Counted from the stretch's first letter, positions 1 through 9,678 are shown. The stretch: DNA of 64,000 bases from Promicromonospora sukumoe (GCF_014137995.1 NZ_JACGWV010000002.1:620001-684000), one strand, 5' to 3'. Translations and numbers: made by a program. The notes: generated by a model not told the origin, from the sequence alone.

Positions 1-70
1 GCGCCCGGTACCCTGCGAGCACAGACCGGAGCACTCGTCCCGGCCCCATCTGACCGAACGGAGATCGCCC

Positions 71-508
71 GTGCCGCGGTTGTCCATTTTCCATGTTGCG
101 ACGGCAGTCACGGTCCTCGCCGGTGGCACTGCCGCCGCCCTGGCGCTGACCGGGGACACGACGACGTCCCTCGCCGTCACCGGCGTGACCCTCGCGCTCG
201 TCGCCGTGGTCCACCTGCTCGCCGACCGTCGAGCGACCAAGGCCGGCCGCGTCGTGCTGGGTGAGATCCGCAGCAGCTTCGGGTCGATCAACGACGACCT
301 GGCCGAGCTCCGCAAGAAGTCCGGCGCCTTCAGCGACGAGCTGGCGCTGCTCAACACCCGGTCCGCCGCCCTGAGCGACAGCCTCTCGGAGACGTCGGAG
401 CGGTCGTGGCGTCAGGTGGACAGCGCCGAGCGGCGGCTCCTCGCCTCCGTCGACGCCGCCCGCCTCGAGGCCGCGAGCACGCGTGCCGAGGCGACCCGGA
501 CCAACTGA
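71..508 (+). CDS. small membrane protein with coiled-coil tail
   Basis: 145-aa protein starting at GTG with a GGAG ribosome-binding site about 8 nt upstream. Two hydrophobic segments (about residues 8-28 and 33-51) are followed by a hydrophilic tail rich in Ala, Glu, Ser and Leu with heptad-like spacing, which should form a cytoplasmic or periplasmic coiled coil. I do not recognise a family. It converges on the glycosyltransferase gene at 611-2992 across a strong shared terminator. Similar small TM plus coiled-coil proteins often sit beside surface-glycan genes, but no function can be given. Confidence 0.7.
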   Translation: MPRLSIFHVATAVTVLAGGTAAALALTGDTTTSLAVTGVTLALVAVVHLLADRRATKAGRVVLGEIRSSFGSINDDLAELRKKSGAFSDELALLNTRSAALSDSLSETSERSWRQVDSAERRLLASVDAARLEAASTRAEATRTN

Positions 509-532
509 GCCGGACGAGCAGAGCAGCAGCAC

Positions 533-579
533 AGAGCCCGAGGGCCCCGGAGCAGAACGCTCCGGGGCCCTCGGGCTCT
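533..579. terminator. bidirectional terminator hairpin
   Basis: Perfect 21-bp inverted repeat (arms 533-553 and 559-579) with a 5-nt loop, GC-rich, lying between the convergent ends of the genes at 71-508 and 611-2992. No U-tract is obvious, as is usual in high-GC actinobacteria. Confidence 0.85.
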
Positions 580-610
580 GTGGTCGCCAGGTAGTGGCCG
601 CCAGGTACCG

Positions 611-2992
611 TCAGCCGGCGCCGACCGGCTGGCGCAGACCCGCGTACCAGGCCTCGAGGCCGGCGGCCTCCACCGCCCGACGACGGTGCAGGTCCTCGGT
701 CACCGCCGGCACCGGGCCCTCGACGAGAGTCCGCGCGAGCTGCTCGGGGCTCTCGTACGGAGCGGCCGGAAGCCCCTCGAACCATGCGGAGGAGGGCACG
801 TGGACGCGCGCGCCGGACGCGAGCCCCTCGGCGACGACCCTGCTCAGCAGGGTCCGGGACCCGGGAGCGACCACGACCAGGTCGCGGGCCGCGGCCAGGA
901 CCACGCCGTCGGCCACCTCGTGCGGGAAGAAGAGCATCGGCCGGTGGGTGACGTCGACCTCGCCCCGGCCGAGCGCCGCCTGGAGCTCGCCGTCGATCAC
1001 GCGGCGGGCGTGGCCGTTGGTCCGCATCCGGACGTCCAGGCCCGCGCCGGCGAGCGCGCGGACCATCGCGGACGCCTCACGCAGCGGCTCCTCGGCCAGC
1101 GTCCCGAGGGCGACCGTGACGACGCCGGGGTGCGAGGCGATCGTGGCTCGCGGTCCGGGCACGAACGCCGTGGGCAGGGACACGCCGGTGATGTTCCGGT
1201 CGACCGCGACGACGTGCTCGGCGTCGACGCCGCGCGGGCTCCAGACGGTCGCTCCCCCGAACGCGCTCTTCGCCGTCCGCTCGATGAAGTCGGCGTCGTA
1301 GGTGGCGAAGGGGGCCCGCGCGACCTGCTCGGGCCGGTCGACGACGACCACGACCTCCGGCGCGCGCAGCCCTGACCGGAGCCTCGGCAGGTAGGACAGC
1401 GCCGTCGGGTCGATGCACACGATGCGCTCCGCCTGGACGTCGTCGTCGTAGGCGAGGCCCTCGACGACGCCCGCGGCGATCATCCGCCGCACCGGCTCGA
1501 TGAAGTGCAGCTTGCGGCGCGGCTCGAGCGAGAAGCCCTCGAGGTGGACGAGCGCGATCCGTCGTGCCGGGTCGGCCGCGGCGAGCATCTCGACCCACTG
1601 CGCGGCGTCGCGCTCGCGGGGCTCGTCGGACCGCCAGTCGCCGAGCACCACCAGGTCGTAGACGGGGTGCGGCCGCTGCGTGATCTCGAACCGCCGCGGC
1701 GTGGGGAACGCGCGCTGCTCGCGCCCGAGGTACGGCGAGGCGCCGCGGCGCAGCTCGTCGTGCCAGGTGAGCATCGCGGAGCGGTAGAGCATGCGCGCCG
1801 GGTGGCGCCAGCCGCTGCGGAACTCGTCCCGCGACAGGGAGCCGGCGCTCATGCGCATGAACTGGAGCGTCGGCTGGAGGTCGATGGTCCGGCCGGGCAG
1901 GGCGGCGTCCAGGCGGAAGTGGAACTCCGTGTCCGCGGCCTTGCGCACGGGGTCGAACGAGCCGAAGTGCGGCCACACCTGCTCGCGGCGGAACATCAGG
2001 GTCGGCGCGACCGCCTGGCGGATCGTGTTCTGCCGGCGGGCGAGCACCAGGTCGTCCGAGAGCTTGACCGCGTTGGTGCGCACGCCGCTGACGAGGCTGT
2101 TCGCCGCGAGGGCCGCGACCGACAGCTCGATCCGTTGCGGGTGGGCCCAGTCGTCGGCGTCCTGGAACGTCACGTAGACGCCCCTGGCCTCGTCGATCGC
2201 CCGGTTGCGCGCCGCGTAGGTGCCGGCGTTCTCGGCCTGGGACAGCACCCGGACGCGCGGGTCGAGCGCCTCCACCTCGCGGTAGACCGGTGCGAACTCA
2301 GGACCCGACTCGTCGTCGATGACGAGGATCTCGAGGTCGCGCCACGTCTGTGCCAGGACGGACCGCACCGAGGTCAGCAGCTCCGCACCGGGGCGGAACG
2401 AGCTGATGATCACGGTGACGAGGTCGCCGCCCGTCGTACCGGCCGGCACGTCGCTCGCCAGCCGGTCGAACGGGCTCGCCTCACCCTCGGGGGGCGTCAG
2501 CCGGATCGGGGCGGCACCACCGAGGATCACCTCGTTGAAGGTGTCGGTCCAGGTCTGCTCGTCCGAGGTCGGGTCGACCGCCGGGTTGGCGAGGTCGATC
2601 CGCAGCATGTCGGCCTGCTGCGGGAGCAGCGAGAGCTTGGGCAGCACCCGCTTGAGGTCGTCGACGCGGCGGCGCTCGACAAGGAGGTGCCCCAGCAGGA
2701 AGGCCTGCTGCGGGCCGACGCTGCGAGATCCGCGGGCAGCGGCCTTGAGCAGCACCTCGAGCGCTTCGTCGAGCTCGTCGTCGTCCCCCGGCGCGACGCC
2801 GATGGCGTGGGCGCGCGCCATCGACCACCGGGACTGCTGGAGCCCCTCGGTCGCGTCACGCATGAGCGCCATCAGGTCCCGGTGGGACTGGGAATCGGTG
2901 CGTCGCGCGATATCCGAGACGATGAAGGCATTCACCCGCATGCGCTGGAGCTCGGCGGCGATCACGGGAAGGTCGGACCGATCGTTCGTCAT
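611..2992 (-). CDS. glycosyltransferase family 2 protein, multidomain
   Basis: 793-aa protein predicted to transfer sugars during cell-surface polysaccharide synthesis. A GT-A domain lies at about residues 190-330, with the family signature VTVIISSFRPG, the nucleotide-binding IDDES stretch, and DADDW as the metal-binding DxD region. The N-terminal 180 residues look helical and repeat-like (TPR-like). The C-terminal 400 residues resemble a second Rossmann-type (GT1/GT4-like) domain. I chose the ATG at 2992 because AGGA lies a few nt upstream; an open frame extends further but lacks a better site. It is divergent from the acyltransferase gene at 3172, with 179 nt between. Donor and acceptor cannot be told from sequence. 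Confidence 0.85.
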   Translation of the reverse strand: MTNDRSDLPVIAAELQRMRVNAFIVSDIARRTDSQSHRDLMALMRDATEGLQQSRWSMARAHAIGVAPGDDDELDEALEVLLKAAARGSRSVGPQQAFLLGHLLVERRRVDDLKRVLPKLSLLPQQADMLRIDLANPAVDPTSDEQTWTDTFNEVILGGAAPIRLTPPEGEASPFDRLASDVPAGTTGGDLVTVIISSFRPGAELLTSVRSVLAQTWRDLEILVIDDESGPEFAPVYREVEALDPRVRVLSQAENAGTYAARNRAIDEARGVYVTFQDADDWAHPQRIELSVAALAANSLVSGVRTNAVKLSDDLVLARRQNTIRQAVAPTLMFRREQVWPHFGSFDPVRKAADTEFHFRLDAALPGRTIDLQPTLQFMRMSAGSLSRDEFRSGWRHPARMLYRSAMLTWHDELRRGASPYLGREQRAFPTPRRFEITQRPHPVYDLVVLGDWRSDEPRERDAAQWVEMLAAADPARRIALVHLEGFSLEPRRKLHFIEPVRRMIAAGVVEGLAYDDDVQAERIVCIDPTALSYLPRLRSGLRAPEVVVVVDRPEQVARAPFATYDADFIERTAKSAFGGATVWSPRGVDAEHVVAVDRNITGVSLPTAFVPGPRATIASHPGVVTVALGTLAEEPLREASAMVRALAGAGLDVRMRTNGHARRVIDGELQAALGRGEVDVTHRPMLFFPHEVADGVVLAAARDLVVVAPGSRTLLSRVVAEGLASGARVHVPSSAWFEGLPAAPYESPEQLARTLVEGPVPAVTEDLHRRRAVEAAGLEAWYAGLRQPVGAG

Positions 2993-3171
2993 GTTCCTGC
3001 TCGGCTCTGGCGGCGCTCGTCCGCGCCGCATCGGCCTGATTGTGGCAGAGCGACGGCCCTGCGACGAACACCTCCCGGGTGAAACCGGGCGGCGCGACGT
3101 GCGCGGGTGGCCGACCGCTCGCTGATAAAGTTTGCGGCCGGGCAGCGTGCCCAACGTTTCCCTGGAGCGAC

Positions 3172-5271
3172 GTGACGACACTTGCAACTTCACCCGCAAC
3201 ACCGCGCGAGGAGCACAAGCCGGCCCGCCAGAGCGGGTTCCGCCCGGACATCGAGGGGCTTCGTGCGGTCGCCATCGGCGCGGTACTGATCTACCACGCG
3301 GGCCTTCCTTTCCTCCCCGGTGGCTTCATCGGCGTCGACATCTTCTTCGTGATCTCCGGCTTCCTCATCACGGGCCTGCTGGTCCGTGAGGTCGAGCGGA
3401 CCGGCCGGGTGTCCCTGACCCAGTTCTACGCCCGCCGCGCGAAGCGCCTGCTGCCCGCGACGGCGCTGGTCCTGACGGCCACGGCGGCCATCGTCTGGTT
3501 CACGAGCTCCGTCACGGAGTGGCGCACCTTCGGCGGCGACATCGTGGCCGCCGCGGCGTACGTCGTGAACTGGCGCCTCGCCGACCGTTCGGTCGACTAC
3601 CTGGCCGAGGGCACGACGGCGTCCCCGGTGCAGCACTTCTGGTCGCTCGCGGTCGAGGAGCAGTTCTACATCGTCTGGCCGCTCCTGCTCGTCCTCGTCA
3701 CGCTCCTGGTACGCCGCACCGGCTTCAAGGTGCGTCCGCTCATGGGGATCGGGCTCGCCGTCATCGTCGTCCCGTCCTTCGTCTGGTCGGTGCTGCTGAC
3801 CAACTCCAACCAGGCCACGGCCTTCTTCGTGACCACCACCCGCCTCTGGGAGCTGGGCATCGGCGCGCTCGTCGCCGTGGGTGCCGGCCTGTGGCCGCGG
3901 CTGCCCGCCGTGGCGACCCGGATCCTCGGCTGGGCGGGTCTCGCCACGCTGGTGGGCGCGGCGCTGCTGCTCGACGGCTCCTACGCGTGGCCGGGCTCCT
4001 GGGCCCTGGTCCCCACCCTGGCGACGGCGGCGATCATCATCGCCGGCGCCGGCAGCAGCCCCTCCACCGTGCAGCGACTGCTCTCCGCGAAGCCGGCGGT
4101 ATGGATCGGCGGGCTGTCCTACTCGCTCTACCTGTGGCACTGGCCGCTGCTCATCGGCTACGAGAACCTCTACGGCACGCCGAGCCCTCTCGAGGGCACG
4201 CTGCTGATGGCGGCGTCGTTCATCCCCGCGTGGCTCTCGCTCAAGCTCGTCGAGAACCCCGTCCGCTTCTCGGGGACCCTCGCCCGGTCCAACCGCACGA
4301 CGCTCTCGGTGGGTGCCAACCTCACCGCCGTCGGCATCCTGGCCGGCCTGGTCGTCATGCTGGCGGTGCCGCAGGGGCCGCCGGCCGGAGCCGGGGACGC
4401 CGAGGGCGCACGGAGCCTGACCGTCACGGACGGCCGGGCGAGCGGGATCGAGAACCCCGACTCCGTCGACTCGATGGTCCCGGGGCCGGTCGACGCCGTC
4501 GACGACGTGCCCGCCGCCTACGGCAAGGACTGCCAGGCGGACCAGGAGGCCACGACCCCGAAGTTCTGCGAGTTCGGTGACCCGGACGGCGAGCGGACGA
4601 TGGTCCTGGCGGGCGACTCGAAGGCGCTGCAGTGGTCGGGCGCGTTCGACGAGCTCGCGCGGCAGGAGGGATGGCGGCTGGTCACCGCGACCAAGTCGTC
4701 CTGCGGCCTGTACGACGTGCTGCGCAACGAGGGCGGCCAGGACTACACGGAGTGCCTGGAGCACAACCGCGCCCTCACGGACGCCCTGATCGAGATGAAG
4801 CCCGACGTCGTGGTGGTCTCGCAGCGTCACGACACCGCGATCGACCCCACCACCGGGGAGACCACCGAGGCGGCGATGACCGACGGGCTCGTGCGGGTCT
4901 GGGACCGGCTGGGGCAGGCGGGCATCCACGTCGTGGCGCTGCTGGACAACCCGTCGCCCGCGAACGTCGAGGTCGGTGACGGCGAGGTCTACAAGTGCGT
5001 GGCCGAGCGGCTCGACCAGCTCTCCGACTGCGCCTTCGGCCGGGCGGACGGCATCGCCGCGAGCGGCACGCCCGCGCTCGTGGCCGCGGCAGAGAAGGTG
5101 CCGGCGGTCGACGTCCTCGACCTGACCGACCTCTTCTGCGACGAGCAGGTCTGCCCGCCGGTGATCGGCGGGGTGCTCGTGTACCGCCAGGGTTCGCACA
5201 TCACGAACACGTACGCGCTCTCGGCGGTGCCGGTGCTGACCGACCGGCTGGTCCCGCTGCTGTCGCGCTAG
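3172..5271 (+). CDS. acyltransferase-3 / SGNH membrane O-acyltransferase
   Basis: 699-aa OafA/YrhL-type integral membrane protein that should move acyl groups across the membrane onto a surface glycan. The N-terminal AT3 domain (about residues 22-400, some ten TM helices) has the R-x10-H motif ending at His42. The C-terminal extracytoplasmic SGNH hydrolase-like domain has GDS with nucleophile Ser483. Its last block reads RQGSH: His676 is present but the position of the usual catalytic Asp, three residues before it, is Gln673. The GTG start at 3172 follows GGAG; the longer frame upstream is not supported. It pairs functionally with the paralogue at 9772-11838, which keeps Asp. Confidence 0.88.
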   Translation: MTTLATSPATPREEHKPARQSGFRPDIEGLRAVAIGAVLIYHAGLPFLPGGFIGVDIFFVISGFLITGLLVREVERTGRVSLTQFYARRAKRLLPATALVLTATAAIVWFTSSVTEWRTFGGDIVAAAAYVVNWRLADRSVDYLAEGTTASPVQHFWSLAVEEQFYIVWPLLLVLVTLLVRRTGFKVRPLMGIGLAVIVVPSFVWSVLLTNSNQATAFFVTTTRLWELGIGALVAVGAGLWPRLPAVATRILGWAGLATLVGAALLLDGSYAWPGSWALVPTLATAAIIIAGAGSSPSTVQRLLSAKPAVWIGGLSYSLYLWHWPLLIGYENLYGTPSPLEGTLLMAASFIPAWLSLKLVENPVRFSGTLARSNRTTLSVGANLTAVGILAGLVVMLAVPQGPPAGAGDAEGARSLTVTDGRASGIENPDSVDSMVPGPVDAVDDVPAAYGKDCQADQEATTPKFCEFGDPDGERTMVLAGDSKALQWSGAFDELARQEGWRLVTATKSSCGLYDVLRNEGGQDYTECLEHNRALTDALIEMKPDVVVVSQRHDTAIDPTTGETTEAAMTDGLVRVWDRLGQAGIHVVALLDNPSPANVEVGDGEVYKCVAERLDQLSDCAFGRADGIAASGTPALVAAAEKVPAVDVLDLTDLFCDEQVCPPVIGGVLVYRQGSHITNTYALSAVPVLTDRLVPLLSR

Positions 5272-5334
5272 CGCGCCGTCGGCCGCACGCCGCGCGCCGC
5301 CGGCCGCACGTCGTCGGCCGGAGCGCCGACCAGA

Positions 5335-5375
5335 AGACCGGCCCGGACCCGAGCACCTCGGGTCCGGGCCGGTCT
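5335..5375. terminator. bidirectional terminator hairpin
   Basis: Perfect 19-bp inverted repeat (5335-5353 and 5357-5375) with a 3-nt loop, between the convergent acyltransferase gene and the Trm112-like gene. It probably ends transcription from both sides. Confidence 0.85.
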
Positions 5376-5392
5376 CGTTCGTCCTGGGTCGT

Positions 5393-5581
5393 TCAGAGCT
5401 CCCGCGCGTCCGACTCCAGCAGCACGGGGATGCCGTCGCGCACCGGATAGGCGAGCGGCCGGTCCGGGTCGGTGGAGTGCAGCTCCGGCTCGCCGCCGGG
5501 CCCCGTCCCGTCCACCAGGACCGCTCCCGTCACGGGGCAGCGCAGGATCTCGCGCACCCACGGTTCCAGCTCGGCGCTCAT
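5393..5581 (-). CDS. Trm112-like small protein
   Basis: 62-aa protein beginning MSAELEPWVREILRCPVTGA and containing the Trm112/YcaR signature (LRCPVTG near the start, then YPVRDGIPVLL). Trm112-family proteins activate methyltransferases or act as small chaperone-like partners; the usual second zinc-ligand pair is not evident here, as in many bacterial members. Its ATG overlaps the manB stop by four bases, so the two are translationally coupled. Genes of this type follow manB/pmmA in many actinobacteria, which supports the call. Confidence 0.85.
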   Translation of the reverse strand: MSAELEPWVREILRCPVTGAVLVDGTGPGGEPELHSTDPDRPLAYPVRDGIPVLLESDAREL

Positions 5582-7065
5582 TCCGTCTCTCCTGTCTCGG
5601 GCAGCCCGGACGCGCCCGGCTCCTCGGTCGCGGCACGCACGAGCGACAGCACGTCGTCGCGCACCTTCTCCATGATGTCGTGGTCGGCGGCCTCGACGTT
5701 GAGCCGCAGCAGGGGCTCCGTGTTGGACGCCCGGAGGTTGAACCACCACTGCGGGTGGCCGTCCCAGTAGGACACCGTGACGCCGTCGAGGGTGTCGACC
5801 TCGATCCCGGGGTACGCGACGCGGTAGGCGTCCAGCACCCGGGCCGTGGCCTCGGCCGCGTCCGGCACCCGCGAGTTGATCTCGCCGGACGCCACGTAGG
5901 GCTCGTACATCTCCGCGACCTCGGACAGCGGGTGCGGCTGGGTGCCGAGGGCCGCGAGCACGTGCAGGGCGGCGAGCATCCCGGTGTCGGCGAAGAAGAA
6001 GTCGCGGAAGTAGTAGTGGGCGCTGTGCTCGCCGCCGAACACGGCCTCGTGCTGCGCCATCTCGGCCTTGATGAACGAGTGCCCCACGCGCGTGCGCACC
6101 GTCCGCGCCCCGGCGGCCGACAGGAGGTCGGGCACGGCACGCGACGTGATGAGGTTGTGGATCACCGTGGGCACGCGCCCGGCGGCCTTCTCCTTCTCGA
6201 CCTCGCGCAGCCCGACGAGCGCGGTGATCGCCGACGGTGACACCGGCACGCCCTTCTCGTCGACCACGAAGCAGCGGTCGGCGTCGCCGTCGAACGCGAG
6301 CCCGATGTCGGCGCCGTTCGCGACGACCGCCGCCTGCAGGTCGATCAGGTTGGCCGGCTCCAGCGGGTTGGCCTCGTGGTTCGGGAACGTGCCGTCCAGC
6401 TCGAAGTACATGGGCACCAGGTCGAGCGGCAGCTCGGTCAGGCCCGTGGCGGTGCCGAGGACGGCGGGCGCCGTCAGGCCCGCCATGCCGTTGCCGGCGT
6501 CCACCACGACCTTGAGCGGCCGGATGCCCGACAGGTCCACCAGGCCCCGCAGGAACTCGGCGTACTCGCCCAGCGACTCCCGGTCGGTCACCTCCCCCGC
6601 GCCGCCGGCCGGCGTGCCCGCGGCGTCGTCGCCGTCCAGGATCGCCTGGGCCGCCTCGCGGATCGCGACCAGGCCCGTGGCCTCGCCGACCGGGCGGGCG
6701 CCCGTCCGGCACAGCTTGATCCCGTTGTAGGCGGCCGGGTTGTGGCTGGCGGTGAACATGGCGCCCGGCAGGCCGAGCGACCCGGAGGCGTGGTACAGCC
6801 CGTCGGTCGAGCAGAGGCCGATCCGGACGACGTCCACGCCCTCCGCCGTCAGGCCGGCGGCGAAGGCGTCCACCAGCTCGGGCCCGGAGTCGCGCATGTC
6901 GCGCCCGACGACGGCGGCCGGGCGGGTGTCACCCGTCGCCTCCGGCAGCACCACCACCCGGGCGAACGCCGCCCCGACGGCCCGCGCCACCTGGGGCGAG
7001 AGCTCCTCGGGTACCAGTCCCCGTACGTCGTACGCCTTGATGATCCTGCTGAGGTCGAGTGCCAC
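5578..7065 (-). CDS. manB: phosphomannomutase / phosphoglucomutase
   Basis: 495-aa alpha-D-phosphohexomutase, converting mannose-6-phosphate to mannose-1-phosphate (possibly also glucose phosphates) for GDP-mannose. All active-site loops are visible: TASHNP with phosphoserine Ser107, the Mg-binding DGDADR at 259-264, the sugar-binding GEHSAH at 345-350, and a C-terminal phosphate loop (RASNTEP). GTG start directly after a TACGCT hexamer with a 6-nt gap, suggesting a leaderless mRNA. Followed by the overlapping Trm112-like gene. Works with manA at 11982. Its first 12 codons closely match those of the neighbouring glycosyltransferase at 7090-9672. Confidence 0.95.
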   Translation of the reverse strand: MALDLSRIIKAYDVRGLVPEELSPQVARAVGAAFARVVVLPEATGDTRPAAVVGRDMRDSGPELVDAFAAGLTAEGVDVVRIGLCSTDGLYHASGSLGLPGAMFTASHNPAAYNGIKLCRTGARPVGEATGLVAIREAAQAILDGDDAAGTPAGGAGEVTDRESLGEYAEFLRGLVDLSGIRPLKVVVDAGNGMAGLTAPAVLGTATGLTELPLDLVPMYFELDGTFPNHEANPLEPANLIDLQAAVVANGADIGLAFDGDADRCFVVDEKGVPVSPSAITALVGLREVEKEKAAGRVPTVIHNLITSRAVPDLLSAAGARTVRTRVGHSFIKAEMAQHEAVFGGEHSAHYYFRDFFFADTGMLAALHVLAALGTQPHPLSEVAEMYEPYVASGEINSRVPDAAEATARVLDAYRVAYPGIEVDTLDGVTVSYWDGHPQWWFNLRASNTEPLLRLNVEAADHDIMEKVRDDVLSLVRAATEEPGASGLPETGETE

Positions 7066-7071
7066 GTCGTC

Positions 7072-7077
7072 AGCGTA
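7072..7077 (-). promoter_or_regulatory. -10 hexamer, leaderless manB promoter
   Basis: TACGCT on the minus strand, 6 nt before the GTG start, inside the 24-nt gap after the upstream gene. No Shine-Dalgarno is present. manB therefore likely has its own leaderless transcript. Confidence 0.6.
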
Positions 7078-7089
7078 CGCGAGCCCGGC

Positions 7090-9672
7090 TCAGGTGCCGG
7101 CGACCGTTCCGGCGCGCTGGGCGAGCACGTCCTCCAGCAGCACCGCGGCGCGCGCGGCGAAGCTGTGCTCCGTCCGGACGTGCTCGGAGAGGGTGCGCAG
7201 CGCCGCCTCGTCGTACCAGGCGTCGCTGCCCTCCGCGAGCAGCGCGTGCAGCTCCTCGGGCGTGGTGAAGGTCGCGAGGCCCCGCTCCGGGAGCACCGGG
7301 CGGAACAGCTCCGCGAGGCCGTGGACGTCGTCGGTCAGCAGGCGGCCCCCGGACGCGAGGATGTCGAAGACGCGGTTCGCGACGAACCCGAGGTCGCGCA
7401 TGTCGGGCCAGTGGTCGTTCAGCGCCCAGGCCGCCGAACGGTAGTAGCGGCGCACGATCTCGTTGGGGACGTACGTGCCGGCGATCACCTCGGGCGGCAG
7501 GAACTTCTCCCAGTGCGCGCCGTAGACGGCGACCGGCGTGCCCGACCGCACCGACTGCACGGCCACGGGCCGGGCCTGGTTCCGGGAGTTGCCCACCAGC
7601 ACGGCCTTGCCGACCACCTCGTCGACGGTCTCGTCGTCGACGTAGAACCGGCTCGGGTCGGTGCACTGGAGCAGCGGCCGCACCGGCAGGCCCCACCGGG
7701 CCGAGACGTCGCGCGGCCAGGTGAGGCTGGCGGCGTACCGCAGGTCGTAGGTGGCGAGCTCGCGGGCCGTGACGTCCTCCGGGTGGCTGATCACCCACAC
7801 GGCGCTCGTCACGTGGGCGGGCACGCGGGCCGGGCGCAGCCCCCGGAGCATCAGCACGACGTCGTCCCGGTACGACGTCTCACGGGCGTCGTTGGGCCCG
7901 TAGTCGACCACGACCCGCTGACCGAGGCCGCGCAGGGCGTCCGCCAGCGAGTGGGCGAAGTGGAAGTCGCCCCACTGGCGCGCGCGGTCGGCGGCCGGCA
8001 TGGCCGTCTTGATCGCCCACCGCAGGGCGGGCGGCGCCTCCCGCACCTCGGCCCGCCCGGGCGCCCCGGGGGCCGAGGGCTCAGGGGCGGAGGGCTCGGG
8101 AGCGGAGAGCCAGAGCGCGCGCGTCCAGGACTTCGCCTTGTCGGGCGCGCTGAGCGCCGTCAGCCCCTGGAAGACCGGGGCGAGGCCGAACGTCCCGAAG
8201 AGGTCCGCGGAGCCCGGCGGCACCTCCCGCCAGGTCGCCCGGAAGGCCGAGAGGTCCTGCTCCGGCTCCGTGGTGTCGTCGAACGCTCCGCCCGCGGAAC
8301 GGGTCACGACCAGGTCGCGGACCACGACGACGGGGCGCTCCTCGTGCGCGGCCAGCCGCTGCGAGAGGTCGACGTCGGCCCACAGCGCGCGGGGCCGGGA
8401 CGGGCCCCGCACGGCCCGGACGGACTCCGTGCGCGCGAGCAGCGGCACCGGTGCGCCCGGGACCGCGAACCACGGCCGCGGCCACGGGACGCTGTCGGGG
8501 TGCACGCCCTTGAGGAACGGCACCGGGTCCTTCCCGTGCGGCGGGTAGACGACGCCGGCGTCCCGGACCAGCAGGGTGCCGCCCAGCACCAGGGGGTGCA
8601 CGACGGCGGCGCCGGACTCCGCGAGGGCCGCCGGCCAGTCGGCGAGCGCGCCCTCCCGGAAGCCCTGCCGCGACGACATCAGCAGCACGTGCTCGCCCCG
8701 GGCCCCGTGCGCCGCCTCGTCGACGACGGAGGAGGTCCCCCGGTCGGCCGGCACCGGCAGGACCCGCACCGCGCACCGGGCGAGCCGGGCCAGGGTCAGG
8801 CCGACGACGGCCCGGCGCCGCTCGCCCGGGACGAGAAGGACGGCGTCGACGGGCTGGCCCTGCGGGGCGTCCTCCGGCCGGGCGGCACCGTCGATCGCGC
8901 GGAGGGTGGAGGTCACGTCGCTCGTGCTGCCGCAGTCCACGACGACGACGGTCACCAGGCCCGGCACGGTGTCGGCCGGGGGCTGGTCCTGCCAGGACGT
9001 CGTCGCGGGCTCGCCGGCCTCGCGCAGCTCCGCGCGCAGGGCCTCGCGCACGTCGGTCAGCGTCAGCCCGGCGCGCAGCCAGCCCGACTCCGGCGCGAGC
9101 GGAAGGGCCACGTCCGGCCCGTTCTCCTCGAGAAAGGCCACCAGCGGACTGCGGCCGGCGTCGGACGGTCCGTCGAGCCCTGCCGGGTCGAAGAGCGGCG
9201 ACGTGACCGACCGCCAGGCGTCCTCGACGCCGTCGAGGTAGGTGATCAGCGGGTCCGTCTCCTCGCGCTCCCACCGGTGGGTCCGGAAGCGCGCCGGGAC
9301 GAAGAGCGGGTGCGGCGACCACCCCGCCCGCCGGCCGCGCGCCAGGTAGTGCTCGACGGCGCGCGCGGGGTCCGGGAACGTGGTGCCCGCCTGGGCCTCG
9401 TACCACTCGACGTCGAAGACACCTGAGCCGAGCACCCGCTCGGCGTCCGACACGTCGGGCTCCGCGGGTCCGGCCTCCGGCTCGGCGGGCCCGGCAGGCT
9501 CGGCGGGCCTGGCAGGCTCTGCATGCCCGGCGGGCTCGGCGGGCCCGGCGGACGACGGCGCCGGTTCGGCGGCCGGACCGGGAACCTCCGTCGCTTCGTC
9601 CTGCCCGCCCCGGGCCTGCCGGCCGCGTCCGTCCACGAGCGCCCTGATGATCTTGCTGGGGTCAAGAGCCAC
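7090..9672 (-). CDS. large glycosyltransferase with N-terminal low-complexity linker
   Basis: 860-aa protein. After MALDPSKIIRAL comes an Ala/Pro/Glu/Gly-rich linker with AEPA and GPAEP repeats (about residues 30-75), then a conserved segment (FDVEWYEAQAG ... HYLARGRRAGWSPHPLF) seen in polysaccharide glycosyltransferases. Residues about 240-520 look like a GT2-type region and the C-terminal 280 residues like a GT1/GT4 Rossmann domain, with VFDILASGG and LTDDVHGLAE near the nucleotide-sugar site. GTG start after TACGCT with a 6-nt gap. Predicted role: surface polysaccharide assembly; substrate unknown. The first 11 codons appear to be copied from manB, or the reverse. Confidence 0.8.
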   Translation of the reverse strand: MALDPSKIIRALVDGRGRQARGGQDEATEVPGPAAEPAPSSAGPAEPAGHAEPARPAEPAGPAEPEAGPAEPDVSDAERVLGSGVFDVEWYEAQAGTTFPDPARAVEHYLARGRRAGWSPHPLFVPARFRTHRWEREETDPLITYLDGVEDAWRSVTSPLFDPAGLDGPSDAGRSPLVAFLEENGPDVALPLAPESGWLRAGLTLTDVREALRAELREAGEPATTSWQDQPPADTVPGLVTVVVVDCGSTSDVTSTLRAIDGAARPEDAPQGQPVDAVLLVPGERRRAVVGLTLARLARCAVRVLPVPADRGTSSVVDEAAHGARGEHVLLMSSRQGFREGALADWPAALAESGAAVVHPLVLGGTLLVRDAGVVYPPHGKDPVPFLKGVHPDSVPWPRPWFAVPGAPVPLLARTESVRAVRGPSRPRALWADVDLSQRLAAHEERPVVVVRDLVVTRSAGGAFDDTTEPEQDLSAFRATWREVPPGSADLFGTFGLAPVFQGLTALSAPDKAKSWTRALWLSAPEPSAPEPSAPGAPGRAEVREAPPALRWAIKTAMPAADRARQWGDFHFAHSLADALRGLGQRVVVDYGPNDARETSYRDDVVLMLRGLRPARVPAHVTSAVWVISHPEDVTARELATYDLRYAASLTWPRDVSARWGLPVRPLLQCTDPSRFYVDDETVDEVVGKAVLVGNSRNQARPVAVQSVRSGTPVAVYGAHWEKFLPPEVIAGTYVPNEIVRRYYRSAAWALNDHWPDMRDLGFVANRVFDILASGGRLLTDDVHGLAELFRPVLPERGLATFTTPEELHALLAEGSDAWYDEAALRTLSEHVRTEHSFAARAAVLLEDVLAQRAGTVAGT

Positions 9673-9678
9673 AGCGAC

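Noticed and set aside
1505..3082. 525-codon open frame on the plus strand opposite the first glycosyltransferase
   Set aside because: Arg/Gly/Asp/His-rich translation with no family features; it is the antisense shadow of a convincing gene, as expected at this GC content.
3190..5199. 669-codon open frame opposite the acyltransferase
   Set aside because: Low-complexity charged translation; the plus strand has the full AT3-SGNH protein.
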